Assembly (NCBI GenBank): GCA_948567375.1
Contig: OX419755.1
Coordinates: 42,537,001-42,601,000, forward strand
DNA: 64,000 bases
Source of the DNA: Lunularia cruciata
Taxonomy: Eukaryota > Streptophyta > Marchantiopsida > Lunulariales > Lunulariaceae
Direction: 5' to 3'
In this document: piece by piece, positions 35,778-48,121 of the stretch
Layout: every line of letters begins with the position of its first letter
Position numbering within the stretch: the stretch's first letter is position 1
Notes under the pieces: generated by a model
Told to the model about the DNA's origin: nothing
The model's input: only the letters and a program-made list of their open reading frames with translations
Databases searched by the model: none
Position numbers and translations under genes: made by a program

Positions 35778-37190
35778 TGCAATACTCAGAGGACAAGAGA
35801 ACCCCAAGCAAACCCCAAGAGAAAAACAAGAGAGGAAACACAAAGCTTCAAGTCTCAATACTCCAATGCCCCAAAAGAGCACCTTGTGTTTGTTATATAG
35901 CAAAGAGGATCCACTCAAAGGAAGCTTTACCCTTGGATCAGATATTGGGATTGGTGACATGTCAACAAGCTCCATCCTTAGATAAGTTCCATGGATAGGT
36001 GATATATATGCCCTTGTCTTATTTGGTTGGTCAAAAAAGTTTGACCAAAGAGAATCTTTAGAGAATCTTCCTATAAGAAGCTAAGAATAGTATGGATGAG
36101 GTACCATTAGAAAGCTCTTGATGAGAAAATTAGTAAACATGAGAATGCAAGCCTCTTCTTCCATTGAGGGCAAGAATATTTCCATTTTCAAGGCCTAATT
36201 CATACGTTTAGGCCTTCAAAATTAGCTTTGATGTTTTCTAAGTGTTTTCTACTCTTGCACTATTAGTTGAAGTACACTTTTGGTGACATCTCTATCTAAT
36301 CTACTTAGTGCATCATATAATATCCTTCCAAATGTTACCATGCCAATTTCCACCTTTAGATAATATGTCTAGCTAATGGTATTACAAACCTCCTCCCTTT
36401 AAGATACAACATCCTTATTGCAAAATTGTTGCTCAAAAGATTACACTAACACCGGTGCATGGGTCAAGTTGGTTGTTGGCTCCCATTTTGCCTCATACAA
36501 TAGGTACACTTTCCAATGTACAAGATATTCCACCCACAGATAGCGAGTACCATGGATACATTTGACTTCATATTCCTCTATGCCATCAATTGGACAAGGT
36601 CTAACATCTTATATGGAAGGAAAGTGGAGCGGTCAAGATGCATATTTATGTAGTAAAAAAACATGGAACATTGGATGGATCTTCATGTGTGGCGGTAGCT
36701 CAAGGTGATAGACCATTGAGCCAATTTGACAAAGGATGAGAAAAATCCCAATAAAACAAATTTTGAGCTTATAAGCACCAACTAATGTGAGGTTGGTTAT
36801 GGACATGCAGACTTGAACTCCAACATTGAACTCCATGTGCCAAAAATGTGCATTTTCATGTTATTTGTGTCAATTTTTGGTGATATGTGTAACCTTTGCT
36901 TGGTGTTCTCCATATCTTGTTAGATTCTAGATACAAAGTCTTGAAAATGCCAACCTTGGTAGCCATTGAGTGGATCTTCATCAAGCTCAAAGGTATGATT
37001 GGATGTTTTCTATACATGAGGAAGAATGGTGTGACCTATGTAGATGCATTCACTGAATTGTTGTAGGAAAATTCCACTAGTGGAAGCAAGGTGTCCCACC
37101 TCTCTTTCTGATCTAAGGTGAAGCTTTGGATCATGTCCTCAATAGTGCAATTAGTCTACTCTATTTGTCTATTGGTTTGTAGATGGTCTA
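35778..37190 (-). mobile_element. Truncated chromovirus: 3' LTR plus integrase C-terminus and chromodomain
   Basis: The LTR is 35778-36386 (TGCAATACTC to GTATTACA), followed by a polypurine tract (minus strand AAAGGGAGGAGG, about 36387-36400). Next comes, on the minus strand, a chromodomain ('EYLVHWKVYLLYEAKWEP', about 36520-36465) and the integrase tail ('VYHLELPPHMKIHPMFHVFLLHKY', 36710-36640). The homology ends near 37190, so the 5' part of the element is missing. This identifies the TGTAATAC LTRs as belonging to a chromovirus family. Confidence 0.85.
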
Positions 37191-37194
37191 GCTA

Positions 37195-37380
37195 TTGGTA
37201 ATACATCTACTCACAATTCTCTTAGGAAAGTCCACTCAATTTACTCTGAATTCCCTTAGTCTCCTAAGGGAATTGAATCTACTCACTCAATCTACTCACA
37301 ATTCCCTTGTGAAAGTTCACTCAATCTACTCTCAATTCACTCAAGGGAGTTCACTTGGTCTACTCTTCATTCCCTTGGTT
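37195..37380. repeat. Imperfect short tandem repeat
   Basis: A unit like 'ctactcacaattcccttgtgaaagttcactcaat' recurs about four times with indels. It includes one short inverted part (aattcccttag...ctaagggaatt, 37248-37273). Confidence 0.7.
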
Positions 37381-39480
37381 TGTTCCATTATTTTATTTTC
37401 AATTATTCTTAAATTTTGCTTCTCAATTCACTTCAATTTTTCAAGAATTTTCATCCTTTCAAGAACCTAAGCAAGAGTGTCAACCATGGGAAGGTTTATT
37501 GCACATGGGAATCTTATTGCATCACATATCCTTAATAGTGCTATCTTATTTTTGGATCAATTTTCATTTTACACAAACACATTTTGCATCCATACATTGC
37601 AATTGATTTAGAACATTCACTATAGCCACAATCATCCACCAAGCTTTTGTGAGATCCAAAAACTCATTCAAGTGTGCATCACTTATTACTATGTCCACTA
37701 ATTTGTCAAAGATAAGTGGATTTATAGGTGGTAGCGATTTTCTTCATATGAGTGTATGGTCAAAATCTAAATCACATGTGTGCATCATGAGCTTGTTTCA
37801 TCTACTTTATGGTCTCAATTTATTTTTACTTCTTAAAGCAATCAATTGTCCATTGATAAGGCAACAAAACCAAAAATACCTTCAATGATTTATATGTGAT
37901 TTAAAGAGGGACAGTATCTATTTTAAACTTATCTTTAAGGGTGTGATTATCCTTTGCAAGCATGAAGTTCATAAAATCTCAATTGTACTCTTTTTATTGG
38001 TAGAGAATTTTAATTTAACTCCATTCTGAATCTCCTACCCGATATTTTATCTCCTTGTAACTAGTTACTAATGGGAGAGGATCAACTATGAAATTGTACT
38101 CAAGAATATGAAAGCTTAACTAGCGTTCAATCCTTCATGTCAATCAAAGAAATATAGACAAACTATTAAGACACATTTACATTTGTGCACCTTTTTCTTA
38201 ACAAATCAACATGACATATTTGAGGATTTGGAAGTTACCCTTCTAAGTAGATATTACCTTAACATTACTCTAAACTTTAGCACTTCATATTTTTGTAGTG
38301 TGTGAAAAGATTTAACACATACAAGACCTTGTATTTAGATATTACCTAAGCATTATTCTAACCTTTAGTACTTCATGACTCTTTCAATTTATAAAAAGAT
38401 TTAACAATATACAAGACTGTGTATTTAGTTAGTTTGTGCTTATAATAAAATTATTGACTTGAAAGATCAATAAATTATTCTTAACTTCATAAAAACTCAC
38501 TTCTTGGGAGGTTTGTCTGAAAGTTCTATGAATTTACCCATATTTGCATAGGAACTCCTAAACTTGGAGTTTTGTTAAATTAAGGATAGTTGAACTCTAA
38601 GACACATCACTTCACATGCTTTATTGAGAGGTCCTTACATATGCTCCAAACATTGATATCATAAGAATTTAAACAAAAAATATTTAACAACTTTTCTTTT
38701 CAATCCTCAATAAAAAATTCAATATCATAAAAAAAATTATTCTGTTAAGTTTTTAGAAAATTTCCCATTATTATACTTTGCTTGTTTAGAGAGAATAAAA
38801 AGATTTAAAACTATACTTATATTTTGAAGAACAAAATGATGAATATTTCATCAAGTAACAATGCATATGCTTGTTTCAAGGGATCAAAGTGATTAATAAA
38901 AAATATAAGCTCTATTTTGAAGAAATAAATAATGAAGATTTCATTTGGATTATATTTATTATGTTTTGATTTCAATCTTGCATTTGAGTTCAAAATATTT
39001 ACAAGTGCTTTGGTCTTCTTAATTGCTATTCTCTTCTTGGATAAGCTGTTGAAAGTACCAAGATCAAATGCTAATTTTGTTATAATTATCAAGTTTTTTC
39101 AAATAATTAAGTATTTACCCCATTAGAAACATTTTTTTGTCTTTTTTGGTTGAATTTCTTGTAGTTTTGACTACTTTTGTGACTAGTTGACTCACATAAT
39201 AACCATAAAATATTACAAAATAAAAAATCATAAGACTTTATTAAGTTAAATATTAAATAAAGATTCTAAAATGAATGGTTTCCATTGATTATCGAGTGAA
39301 ATCAATATACTACAAACAAGTAATACTTCAACCATCCTTTACTTCTGAATATGAACAGGAAAATGATAGGTAAAAGAATGTTACAATACAAATAGTAGTA
39401 ATCTTTACACAAACTGATATTAAGATTTGCTAGGGAACCTAAAATGGAAATATTTATCACATGATCAATGATAGGAAAAT
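37381..39480. other. AT-rich segment without recognised gene; local duplications
   Basis: The most AT-rich part of the window. 38255-38341 and 38341-38428 are a diverged tandem pair ('attac(ct)ta', 'tttagtacttcatg', 'agatttaacaa', 'acaagac'). Another short pair is at 38815-38865 and 38905-38945. No coding or RNA gene was recognised, and no organelle gene. Confidence 0.45.
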
Positions 39481-39482
39481 AA

Positions 39483-40760
39483 TCAAGAGAAAAACAAGAG
39501 AAGAAACACAAAGCTTCACACTCAATACTCCAATATCCCAAAGGAGCACATTGTCTTTATTATATAACAAAGAAGATTCATTCAAAGGAAGCTCCACCCT
39601 TGGATCAGATACATGGATTGGTAACATGTCAGCAAGCTCCACCCTTAGATTAATTGTATGGATGGGTGACATGTTGGTTCTTGTCCTATCTAGTTGGTCC
39701 AACAAGTTTGACCAAAGGGAATTTTTAGGGAATCTTCTTGTTAAAAGCTCATAATCATATGGGTGAGGTACCATTGGAAAGCTTTTAACAAGACTAATAG
39801 TGGAGAGCAAGTCAAGCCTTTTATTTCACAAGGGAGAAATTTGTCCATTCTTATGCCTAATTCCTCCATTGAAGCTTCCTAAATTGGCCATAAAGTTTTC
39901 AAGGTGTTTTTGACTCCTACCCTATTAATATAAGTACTCTTTTGGTGATAACTCTATCTAATTTACTAAGCCTATTATTTATAACATCCTTTTAGATGTT
40001 ACCAAGCCAAATTTTACCTCTACATAATATGTCTAGCTAATGGTATCACAAACTTCTGCCCTTTTAAGACGTCATAACGTCCTTATTGCAAAGTTGTTGC
40101 TCAAAATATTGCACTAACGCCTTTTTAAGACGTCACAACGTCCTTGTTGCAAAGTTGTTGCTCAAAAGATTGCACTAACACCAGAGCATGGTTCAAGTTG
40201 GCTACTCATTTCCATGTTGCCTCATACACTAGGTACCCTGTCCAATGTACCAAATATTCCACATGTGGATGGTGGGTTACATGGATGTGTTTTTGGAGAA
40301 TACATTTGATTCCATATTCCTCCATGCCATCAATGAGTGTTGGACAAGGTCAGATTTCTTCTATGGAAGAAAAGTGGAGAACTTGGGTTGCATATCTACA
40401 TAATAAGGAAACATGGAACATTGGATGGATCTTTATGTGTGGCGTTAGCTCAAGATGATAGGCACAATTCACCAAAGGATGGGAAAAGGCCTTATAAAAT
40501 AAGGTCTGAGCTTACAAGGGCCAACTAACATGAGGTTGGTTGTGGATAGCCAGACTTGATCCCCAATATTGAACTCTATGTGCCAATGATGTGCATCTAC
40601 ATTTTTTATTTGATTTGCAACTTGTGCTTGGGCGTTCTCCACACCCTGTTGGATTTAAGAAACAAAAATGTTGATAGCGTCAACCTTGGTAGCCATCAGA
40701 TGGATCTTTATCAAAATCAAAGGTGTGAAAGGATACTCTCCATACATGAGGCTTAAGTGA
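39483..40760 (-). mobile_element. Second truncated chromovirus end: 3' LTR, chromodomain, integrase tail
   Basis: The LTR (about 39483-40050) has lost its first bases and ends GGTATCACA. It is followed on the minus strand by a chromodomain relic ('VYEATWK', 'NHALVLVQSFEQQLCNKD') and the integrase tail with 'PHIKIHPMFHV'. A 61-bp unit is duplicated in tandem at 40058-40118 and 40119-40180. Homology ends near 40760, as in the copy at 35778. Confidence 0.8.
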
Positions 40761-40794
40761 GACGAAAGACTAATAGGCTTAAGTGAGACAAAAG

Positions 40795-40900
40795 CCAACC
40801 ATATAAAACACAAGAAGTATGGGAAGACCCCATCAAGCTGTACAAGGAAGAGACAAAAGAAGTAGAATGGAACTAGGCCTTATCACGTCATTTGTAGTAT
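40795..40900 (-). mobile_element. LINE 3'-end fragment L4
   Basis: The stretch 'atgggaagaccccatcaagc' and 'gtacaaggaagagacaaaa' is the reverse complement of the L2 3' end (about 23330-23420). Only the last roughly 100 bp are present. Confidence 0.75.
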
Positions 40901-42184
40901 CACATCTAGATCTCTCAGACAATGGAGTTGCAATGATATTCATTAGAGGTATTTTAGCAAGTACTTGTAGACTACTTTCTGATAATCAGATTTTGTGTTT
41001 GGAGTACTAACTTCATGGTTGGGCCCATTGTCACTTTGCACCATTCCCACCATTGGGTGTACCATCAATGGGATCATTAGGGTTTGAGACCTAGCTCAAG
41101 TCTTGGGAGTATACTTTTGAAGTGCAGCTCCAGAGAGTTCACTTCTCTGATGTTGAGCCTTTGAGTTCTTGGTTATGGTGGATAGAAGCCGGTGAGCATC
41201 ACTTGGATTCTCTTAGTTAGAGTGGGTGTGGCTTTATTGTGATCAATGCCCAGTTAATGAAAAATTATAGAGTGATAGATCAAGTACTGATCTGATTGAG
41301 TAAGAGTCGAGTTATGTAAACAAATTGATAACATTAGAGAAGTGAGAGTCAGAGGGAAATCAAGTGCACAAACTGAGAGTGGTGGTGGTATCTTCAAGCT
41401 CGGTGGATCGTGGTACCTTGATCGCAGTTTTGATTTCCCTAAGAGTGATTGTATGCAGAAGCAATGGCCAAATTTGGAGCCAAAGAGAGTGAATTTTAAG
41501 CGGTAGTTATGATTTTGAGTTGAGGAGGTGAACACATGACCTAGTGCAACTTAAGCTCAAAAGTGAAATTGAAGGTGGAGTTGGGAACAGACTCCTACAA
41601 ATTAGAGATTGGATAAAACCCATTTTTCTAATTTGGCTCGAGTGAAGAGTTAGCAAAACATTTAGCAATTAGCCAAATTTAGGGATTTATGTTAGATTTT
41701 ACGTCAAATTTTGTGAGAGGTTGACATCAAATTTTGGTGAGAAGAACTTTGATCCTATTTTTGATGATCCTCATAGCTCAAGAAGTAGATAGGTACTCCG
41801 ATTATGTCAAATGCTAGATGTCAAATGGTGGCAGAGTGAGTCAGGTGTTGATTTATGAAATGGAGGGTTTTTGGTTTAGCCTTCTTGTGATTGGATCCCC
41901 TTCATTCTCTACTTCCTATTTGTTCATTGTGTTTGTGTGAGGTGCCCTAAATTTAGAGCGTTTGTGCTTTGGTGTGCTCTTGGTAGTGAGCCAGGAGTGA
42001 TGACCAATCAAACTACTTGTATTTCTCTCCGATGAGGCAAGAAGTGATGCCTTGCAAATTGTAAGAGTATGTGTTGTGATGGCAGGTTACAGGTTGTCGT
42101 TTCCCCTAGTGTAGTTGTCATAGTTAGAGCTACATTAGTTGGTGATATTTAGTTGGTGGTGTTGGCACTTGGAGATGTTGGCAA
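40901..42184. other. Degenerate sequence upstream of the methyltransferase element
   Basis: No clear LTR or primer binding site was found. It may hold the 5' leader and LTR remnants of the following gypsy element. Confidence 0.3.
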
Positions 42185-43640
42185 TTGGTTGGGCACTTAA
42201 AGAGGTTACAATTGTGGGTTGAAATTCTTGGTTACGTTGTCATGATAGAGTTCTTTAGGGATTCCAAAGGAGATAGCATCATAGTACGCAATGGGTTTGC
42301 TTGGAGTGGCACTCGGTACCAACCTATATCTCAAGTCCTAGTGAGGGAGGAGATTGACTCAAAGTTGGAGTTTGACACAAGAGTTGACCCAGTTGAGAGT
42401 GCACTTGGTGTGTCCGCACCATTGTTGTAGGACATGGACAAGATCTATGGGGCCTCTAAAGGCCTCAAATGTTACTTTGGTATAGTGGGTACCATTGAGT
42501 TGGATGACTTCATCCATGAGTTTGATAGTTGGTGTGATCTACAATAGATATGGAACTCAACTTTTTTTCACACCCTTCATGGCATGAAAGGGCTTGTTTT
42601 AGCATTTGGAGGATCCGCCAATGGATGACTACCATGAGTTCAAGAGAGCTCACTTGGAGTAGATTGAGCTATGGAGACAATATTGGTCCTTGAACTATAT
42701 CTCCATTACTTTAGGCTCAATTTCTAAGGGTAGACCGGCTATACCTACGAGTTCTAACTCTAGTAGCATTGGTGGATCTCTTGGAGATGGTGCTACTACG
42801 AGTAAAGGTACTACTACAAGACATGATGTAGTACTGGGGTTTAATCCCATGTAGAGTTCTGCTAGTGTTTGAGGCAGAACTACCAAAGAGTGTGGATTGA
42901 CAAGCTGAGGAGCTTGCAAGAGTTCCAATGGAAGGTTGGAAAGAACCTACGCAAGGCATAAACTTGCATGAGATGGCTGATCACTTTTACTTAGGGAATT
43001 ATTGAGGCCCATGCAGGCCAGTTTTGGTATGGGATACTAGACATGGAATTGTGACATAGAGCCTATGATGTTATGTTGTTACAAGCTACTTTGCTTACTT
43101 TGGTAGTGGTCTTTGGTTTGGCTGAGCGTATTGAGCTCAACATGGTGGAGGAGAAAGTGGTGACATCTAGATTTGGTAGAGAGACCTCATTCATAGTTGT
43201 TACTTCTTCTAAAGTGTAGTAGAGTGCACCATGCCATGTTGTTTTTAGAGGACATGGTGTATAGCCAAGGTCCTATGGAGCGAGTGAAGAGCCTATTGTA
43301 GTTAGACCCTTACATTCATTTTGGAGTCAACAACACCCAGTGAGTAGTGGTGTTGCTTGTTGGACTTGTGGTGGACCTCACCACAAGAGAGAGTGCTTTC
43401 AAGGTAGCGGACCTAATACCTCTAGTGCATCACAGCCAACACAGAGGCAATGAGCATTGTCACAAATTTGGTCACACTAGCGACCGGTGCTTTGACCTAC
43501 ACCCAAAGTTACAGAGTGGTAAGGCTACTATGGCAGGTAGTAGAGGAGCTTCAAATCATGGAGGACAAGGTGGTAAAGGTGGTGGTAGAGGATCCACACC
43601 TAGTAGAGGTGCAGTACTTCCCTTACTTTTGATATAGCCA
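42185..43640 (+). pseudogene. Gag with two zinc knuckles, methyltransferase element
   Basis: Gag-like text appears around 42470-42700 ('CYFGIVGTIELDDFIHEFD', 'EFKRAHLE'). A knuckle CWTCGGPHHKREC lies at 43358-43396 (C-x2-C-x3-H-x4-C). A second, CHKFGHTSDRC at 43458-43490, has lost its first Cys. The two are in different frames, so a frameshift lies between them. A Gly-rich, basic tail follows ('GGQGGKGGGRGSTPSRG'). Confidence 0.7.
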
Positions 43641-44357
43641 TGGCTACTCGCATTGAGTAGTTAGAGCAAAGATTGGCTAGTATGGCCATAGCTTAGAGGA
43701 GATGCCTTGGATTTCATGTGCGGAGAAGCACAAGTAGATGCCTCTATCGCAATGACTAGGAATGTAGTACGTGCTCCAAAGCCTAGAGGAGCATCAATGG
43801 AGTTGCAAAGAGGAGAGGCTAGTAGATAAGTCAGACTTCTCCATTCTTTCACGCTCTCTAAGGCCCTATAGACATCATCCATGGCTCCTAGATGTCCTAT
43901 TGCAAGTGTGGTAGGTAGTGATGGGGTGCATGATGGACTACCTACTAGCCAGTCACCTGTTACTATACAGATTGAATCTAGCATGATGTTGGAGGCGACT
44001 TAGCTGATTATGCGCTATCCTTTATTTTCAGCCAGTGACATGCGTACATTGGGAGTTGATCCAACCCCAATGTTTTGATTGGCTACACACTTTGTAAGAG
44101 TAAGTATAATGTGGTTCCTACTACCAAAGTAAAGGTGGTTGATAATGGAGTTGACTTAGTTGAGGAGCATGTAATCCACTCAGCAACCAATGGTTTATGG
44201 CATGCACCAATGACTAGACTAGAGGAGTTACCAACTAGACTGACCTTTGAGCGAGCATGGTTTACACTTAGGGTTGTCTTGTTGGATAACAAAAAGGGTA
44301 TTTTTTTGTTTGGTGGGACTTTTAGGGAAGGTATGTACACCACAGAAGGTCTTATTC

Positions 44358-44705
44358 AACTTTGGTGCATAGCCCCTTATGTTGGGGAAGGCTAAAGTCA
44401 TTGATTTGGAGTTATAGAAGACCGATGTGAAGAGGTGTCCATTTCAAATCCAGACATCTATAGGTGGTGGTTTGACATAGTAGCATAATATCACATATTA
44501 GGAGCTTGTTGTCTAGGTTTAGCTTGGTCACCTGATTGATAGCTTGGTGCTGAGAGCTCAAGCTATTGCAACAATACTTGAGTCATATGATGTGCTAGTT
44601 GGGGGAGTAGTGTTATACCCCATGGGTTTTAGAATTGACTATTGGGAGGAGGTAGCTTCCCATAGACCAGGTTGGCAATCAGGTGAGGGACAAGCATATT
44701 GCCTA
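44358..44705 (+). pseudogene. Aspartic protease region, methyltransferase element
   Basis: In the frame of the methyltransferase the text reads 'FNFGA', a stop, 'PLMLGKAKVIDLEL', '...CPFQIQTSIGGGLT', and ends 'ESYDVLVGGVVLYPMGFRIDYW', 'HRPGWQSGEGQ'. The position of the catalytic Asp (usual D-S-G-A) shows Asn-Phe-Gly-Ala. The flap and C-terminal block are recognisable. Several in-frame stops. Confidence 0.6.
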
Positions 44706-45071
44706 CCAATATGCTTCAGTCATGGTAGTCTTGGCTCACTATAGTCCAAGACTATGGTAATATCAATTTCAGCTTTCAATGGTGCATTTACTTGCTTGGT
44801 GATTTATTGGAGTGGAAGATGCAGAAGATACTCCAATACCAAAGGAGATCACTCAAATTTTGAGTCCAAATGGGATTGTTCCATCCACCTTGTATGTTTC
44901 ATTGTGGAGTTCAAAAGAGGCATTGCAGCAACATGCAGATCAATTGGTGCGCAAGCTTGGGGTGGAGCCTTTGAACCACCAGGAGATGAGTGTAAGGATG
45001 AGCCTCCAAAGTCAATTACCTTGACACCTCTGGATACCACACTCATTGCTTGGCAGTATCCAATAGAGGGA

Positions 45072-46032
45072 GTATGTCTATTGGAGTTGTTCGGTGGGAT
45101 TAGCATCGGACTAGCTATGGTCCTACAAGAGGGTATACAAGTACAAAGGTACTTGTATGTGGAGAGAGATGAGACTGTTATGCAAGTCTCTCTACATCAT
45201 ATGGCACACTTGGCTTATTGGTATCCCAAGTTATTACCAATGTAAGCAGTCAAAGGTTACTAGGAGATCCTACCAATAAATATTTCCTTGCTGGGGGTGC
45301 AAGACTTGGAGAGACATGGTCCCATTCATTTGGTGATTGTTGGATGGCCATGCAAGAGACATACACGTATTGGTTGAGGTTTGGGCCTTCAGGATGCTTG
45401 TTTTGGTGTGTTTTGGGAGATGTTATGCATACTTTGACATCTCCATGTCCATCAGTCTGTTTCTCTAGCTTACTTTTTAGAGAACATTCCTTTGATAGGT
45501 GATTCTTGCACTAGAGTGGTGGTAAGTACACATCAGGTCCATTCTTGGATGGGACCTACTATATTGTTAGATGTAGCTAGAGTGGGATCACGGGCTCATC
45601 ATCTTCATTTTTGGTAGATGAACCTCTTACCTAGAGAGATTCTACAATGCACTTATGATGCGATTCAATGACTAGACCACATCATTGTTGATGACATCTT
45701 GGATGTTGGACGTTAGCCTCAAATGGTGGTAGTGGCTGATAGGTCACCTATGGTTGTGGGGAACCTAGTTAGACAGCCTAGAGTCGCTTTTCTTACACTT
45801 ATGAGTCTCCCAAGCTCTCATGCTTTTTGAGAGGGAGATCTTGGACTGGTTTGGGACTCATAATTACAATAGTTAGTGGAGCTCAACGCCGATGAGAGAG
45901 AGCGGGTGATGGATTTTTTCACAAGTATTATTGTTGTTCCATCAATATCAAAGGCATCTAGGTGTCAAGTGTTAGTTCAAGCTATGGACCTAAACTATTT
46001 GACATGGATTGTGAGCCTTGGCTTGGCAGAGC
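45072..46032 (+). pseudogene. C5-cytosine DNA methyltransferase domain inside a gypsy element
   Basis: About 320 codons read in one frame. Motif I is 'VCLLELFGGISIGLAMVL' (45072-45125), the cofactor-binding site. The catalytic motif IV is 'HLVIVGWPCKRHTRIG' with the Pro-Cys nucleophile at 45348-45353. Motif VI is 'YFLENIPLIGD' with the ENV-type Glu at 45480. Motif VIII is 'VGSRAHHLHFW' (about 45588-45620). Motifs IX-X are 'VAFLTLMSLPSSHAF', 'NADERERVMDF' and 'VLVQAMDLNYLTWIV' (to about 46010). Order I-IV-VI-VIII-IX-X is the standard one, not the permuted DRM order. About ten in-frame stops and no frameshift interrupt it. Most stops fit single C-to-T or G-to-A changes. The domain would methylate cytosine in DNA if intact; this copy is dead. 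Confidence 0.88.
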
Positions 46033-46559
46033 GGCACATGATGCACTCAATAGGCATCACCACTCTCATACTTGTGAGCCCTATGCCTCTCAAGGCAATT
46101 CAAGCATATGTTGGGGGTGATAGACCAAGTCTACATGGTATTCTTGGGGCATAGCCAATAGCTACTAAGGAGAGTGGTCTACTTGGAGTCCATCCAATTG
46201 AGCGTGGCCCACTTGGATTACACCCTTGGTCTACTTGGGATGCAGCTAGAGGATGTGTGGAGCTTGCAACTAGAGCGGAGGGAGTTTTGCACACAAAGGT
46301 TGGGACCTCTAGTGGTCTGGAGCATGATACTATTGCTCCCAAGGGCCTAGTGAGCAGCTAGTCAGTATGCCTTCTACTCTTATGATAGTTACCAAGGATA
46401 CTTGAGAGGCAGACTTGGACCCAAGCTTACAAGAGAGGAAAGACGGAGAGTTTGGAGGTTCTTGAGGAGCTACATAAGTTGTTTTGCCTTCAATATGAAG
46501 GATTTGGGTGCTCTAAAAGGACATGGTATTTGGATTGAGCTGACTAGAAATACACCGAT

Positions 46560-47300
46560 TTTTTGGCGTCCTTATTGATGTAGTGATATAGAGAAGACAT
46601 TGATTCAGAGTTGAAGTAGAGACCTTTTTGAGGCTGGTTTGGTGGAGATTTCATATGAAGAGTATGCATCAACTATAGTGATCCCAGCCAAGAAAGATAT
46701 GCATAGCAACTACACAAATATGCAGATGTATGGAGATTACCATCCTATCAACTAATAGACTAGGGCTGATTGGTATGCCATGCGTACACCAGAGGAGATC
46801 TTTGATGCAATTGGGCATACAAAGGTCTTCAGTACTTTGGATCTTTGAGTAGGATATCATTAGTTGCCAATCAAGGAGGAGGATAAGTCCAAGATAGAAT
46901 TTGGGCTATTGATCCTCACAATAAGGATGTTTTCTATAAGTGGAGGTTCTTTTCATTTGGGTCAAATAATGCTCCTATTGAGTTCTAGAGGGTTATGGAT
47001 AGAATCTAAGCGAGATTGAATTTTGCTCGGTGCTATATTGATGACATTTTGGTTTATAGCACCATTGTGGAGGAGCATGAGAGACATTTGTTGGAGGTGA
47101 TTGAGAGGTTGAGATCTCATGGACTCAAATTAAATATTGGGAAGTGTAGGTTCTTCCATGAGCAGGTTGAGTATTTGGGTCACACTATCTACCCTGGAGG
47201 ACTTGGTGTTCAATAGACCAAGGTGGAGGCTATTGCATGCATTTCTCAACCTCTAGATGTGAGCAGAGTGCAAGCATTCCTTGGGTTGGCAAACTTCTAT
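46560..47300 (+). pseudogene. Reverse transcriptase, methyltransferase element
   Basis: Blocks in order: 'TPIFWRPY', 'LFEAGLVEISYEEYASTIV' and 'PAKKDMHSNYTNMQMYGDY' (RT motifs 1-2), 'EIFDAIGHTKVFSTLDL' (motif A), 'YIDDILVYS' (motif C, 47034-47060) and 'HGLKLNIGKCRFFHEQVEYLGHTI' (thumb). The catalytic Asp pair is kept. Stops at several positions. Confidence 0.9.
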
Positions 47301-47369
47301 CACTGCTATGTTAGAGGATTTGTGCCATTGCCAAGGCCTTGACAAAGCTGACCAAGCTTACACATGAGT

Positions 47370-47990
47370 AGTGTTGGGGAGATGAGCAAGAGAGAGCTTT
47401 TGTAGGGCTCAAAGAGAGGTTGACATTTGCTAATATTTTGAGGAGATTGATCAGAGGACAACCATTTTAGGTTCACATTGATTGGATTATGTTGGGGCTT
47501 AGAGTAATGCTCACCCAACATGATGATGAGGGAAAGGAGTTTGTGGTGGCCTATGCTAGTCACTCCAAAAATTCAGCAGAGGCAAAGTATAGTTCATATG
47601 AGGAAGAGTGTCCGACAGCAATTTGGGCAGTAGCATATTTCCGATATAACCTATTTGGTAAACCCTTTATTTGCATCATTGATCATTAGCAACTAAAGTG
47701 GTTGATGGAGTCCAACAAGCTTTCATGGAAGCTTGCATGATGGGCTCTGATTGTATAGGAGTATGATTTCATGATTATTTACAAACCTGGAGTGGTGAAC
47801 CATGATGTAGATAGGATGAGTAGAAATCCATGTCCCAACCAACAGGATCAAACCAAAGCACATTTTCATGATGAGACAGATGAGGAGAGGGTGCCAGGTT
47901 GGCATGCATCTACCTTTCTCTATATATTTTTTGACTCTTTGGATTTGTGACCTTAGAGAGTGGAGATAGAGGTATAGTTCAGTGAGATAT
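47370..47990 (+). pseudogene. RNase H, methyltransferase element
   Basis: 47489-47689 reads 'GKEFVVAYASHSKNSAEAKY', 'YEEECPTAIWAVAYFRYNLFG' and 'FICIIDH', the RNase H block of gypsy elements. It is followed by 'EYDFMIIYKPGVVNHDVDRMS' (about 47760-47820), the usual linker to integrase. Confidence 0.9.
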
Positions 47991-48121
47991 TCATGATGAT
48001 GTCTTAGTGGTGGACTATCTTTGCACTGGTATTGTGGCACAATTGGGACCAAGGAGAAAGACCACGTTCTTCAGCAAGCCAGGCGGTTTAGATTGGATGG
48101 TAGACATCTTTTGTGTGTATG

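Noticed and set aside
37195-37380. CRISPR-like direct repeats
   Set aside because: Units are irregular, partly inverted and lack constant spacers; the genome is a plant nucleus.
37381-39480. Mitochondrial or plastid DNA insertion because of high AT content
   Set aside because: No organelle gene or known intergenic motif was recognised; AT content alone is not evidence.
42695-42959. Two overlapping minus-strand frames of 77-80 codons
   Set aside because: They lie antisense to the gag linker of the plus-strand gypsy element and show low-complexity text only.
44075-44395. 106-codon plus-strand frame as an independent protein
   Set aside because: It precedes the protease in the pol region and shows no start context; best read as degraded gag-pol linker.
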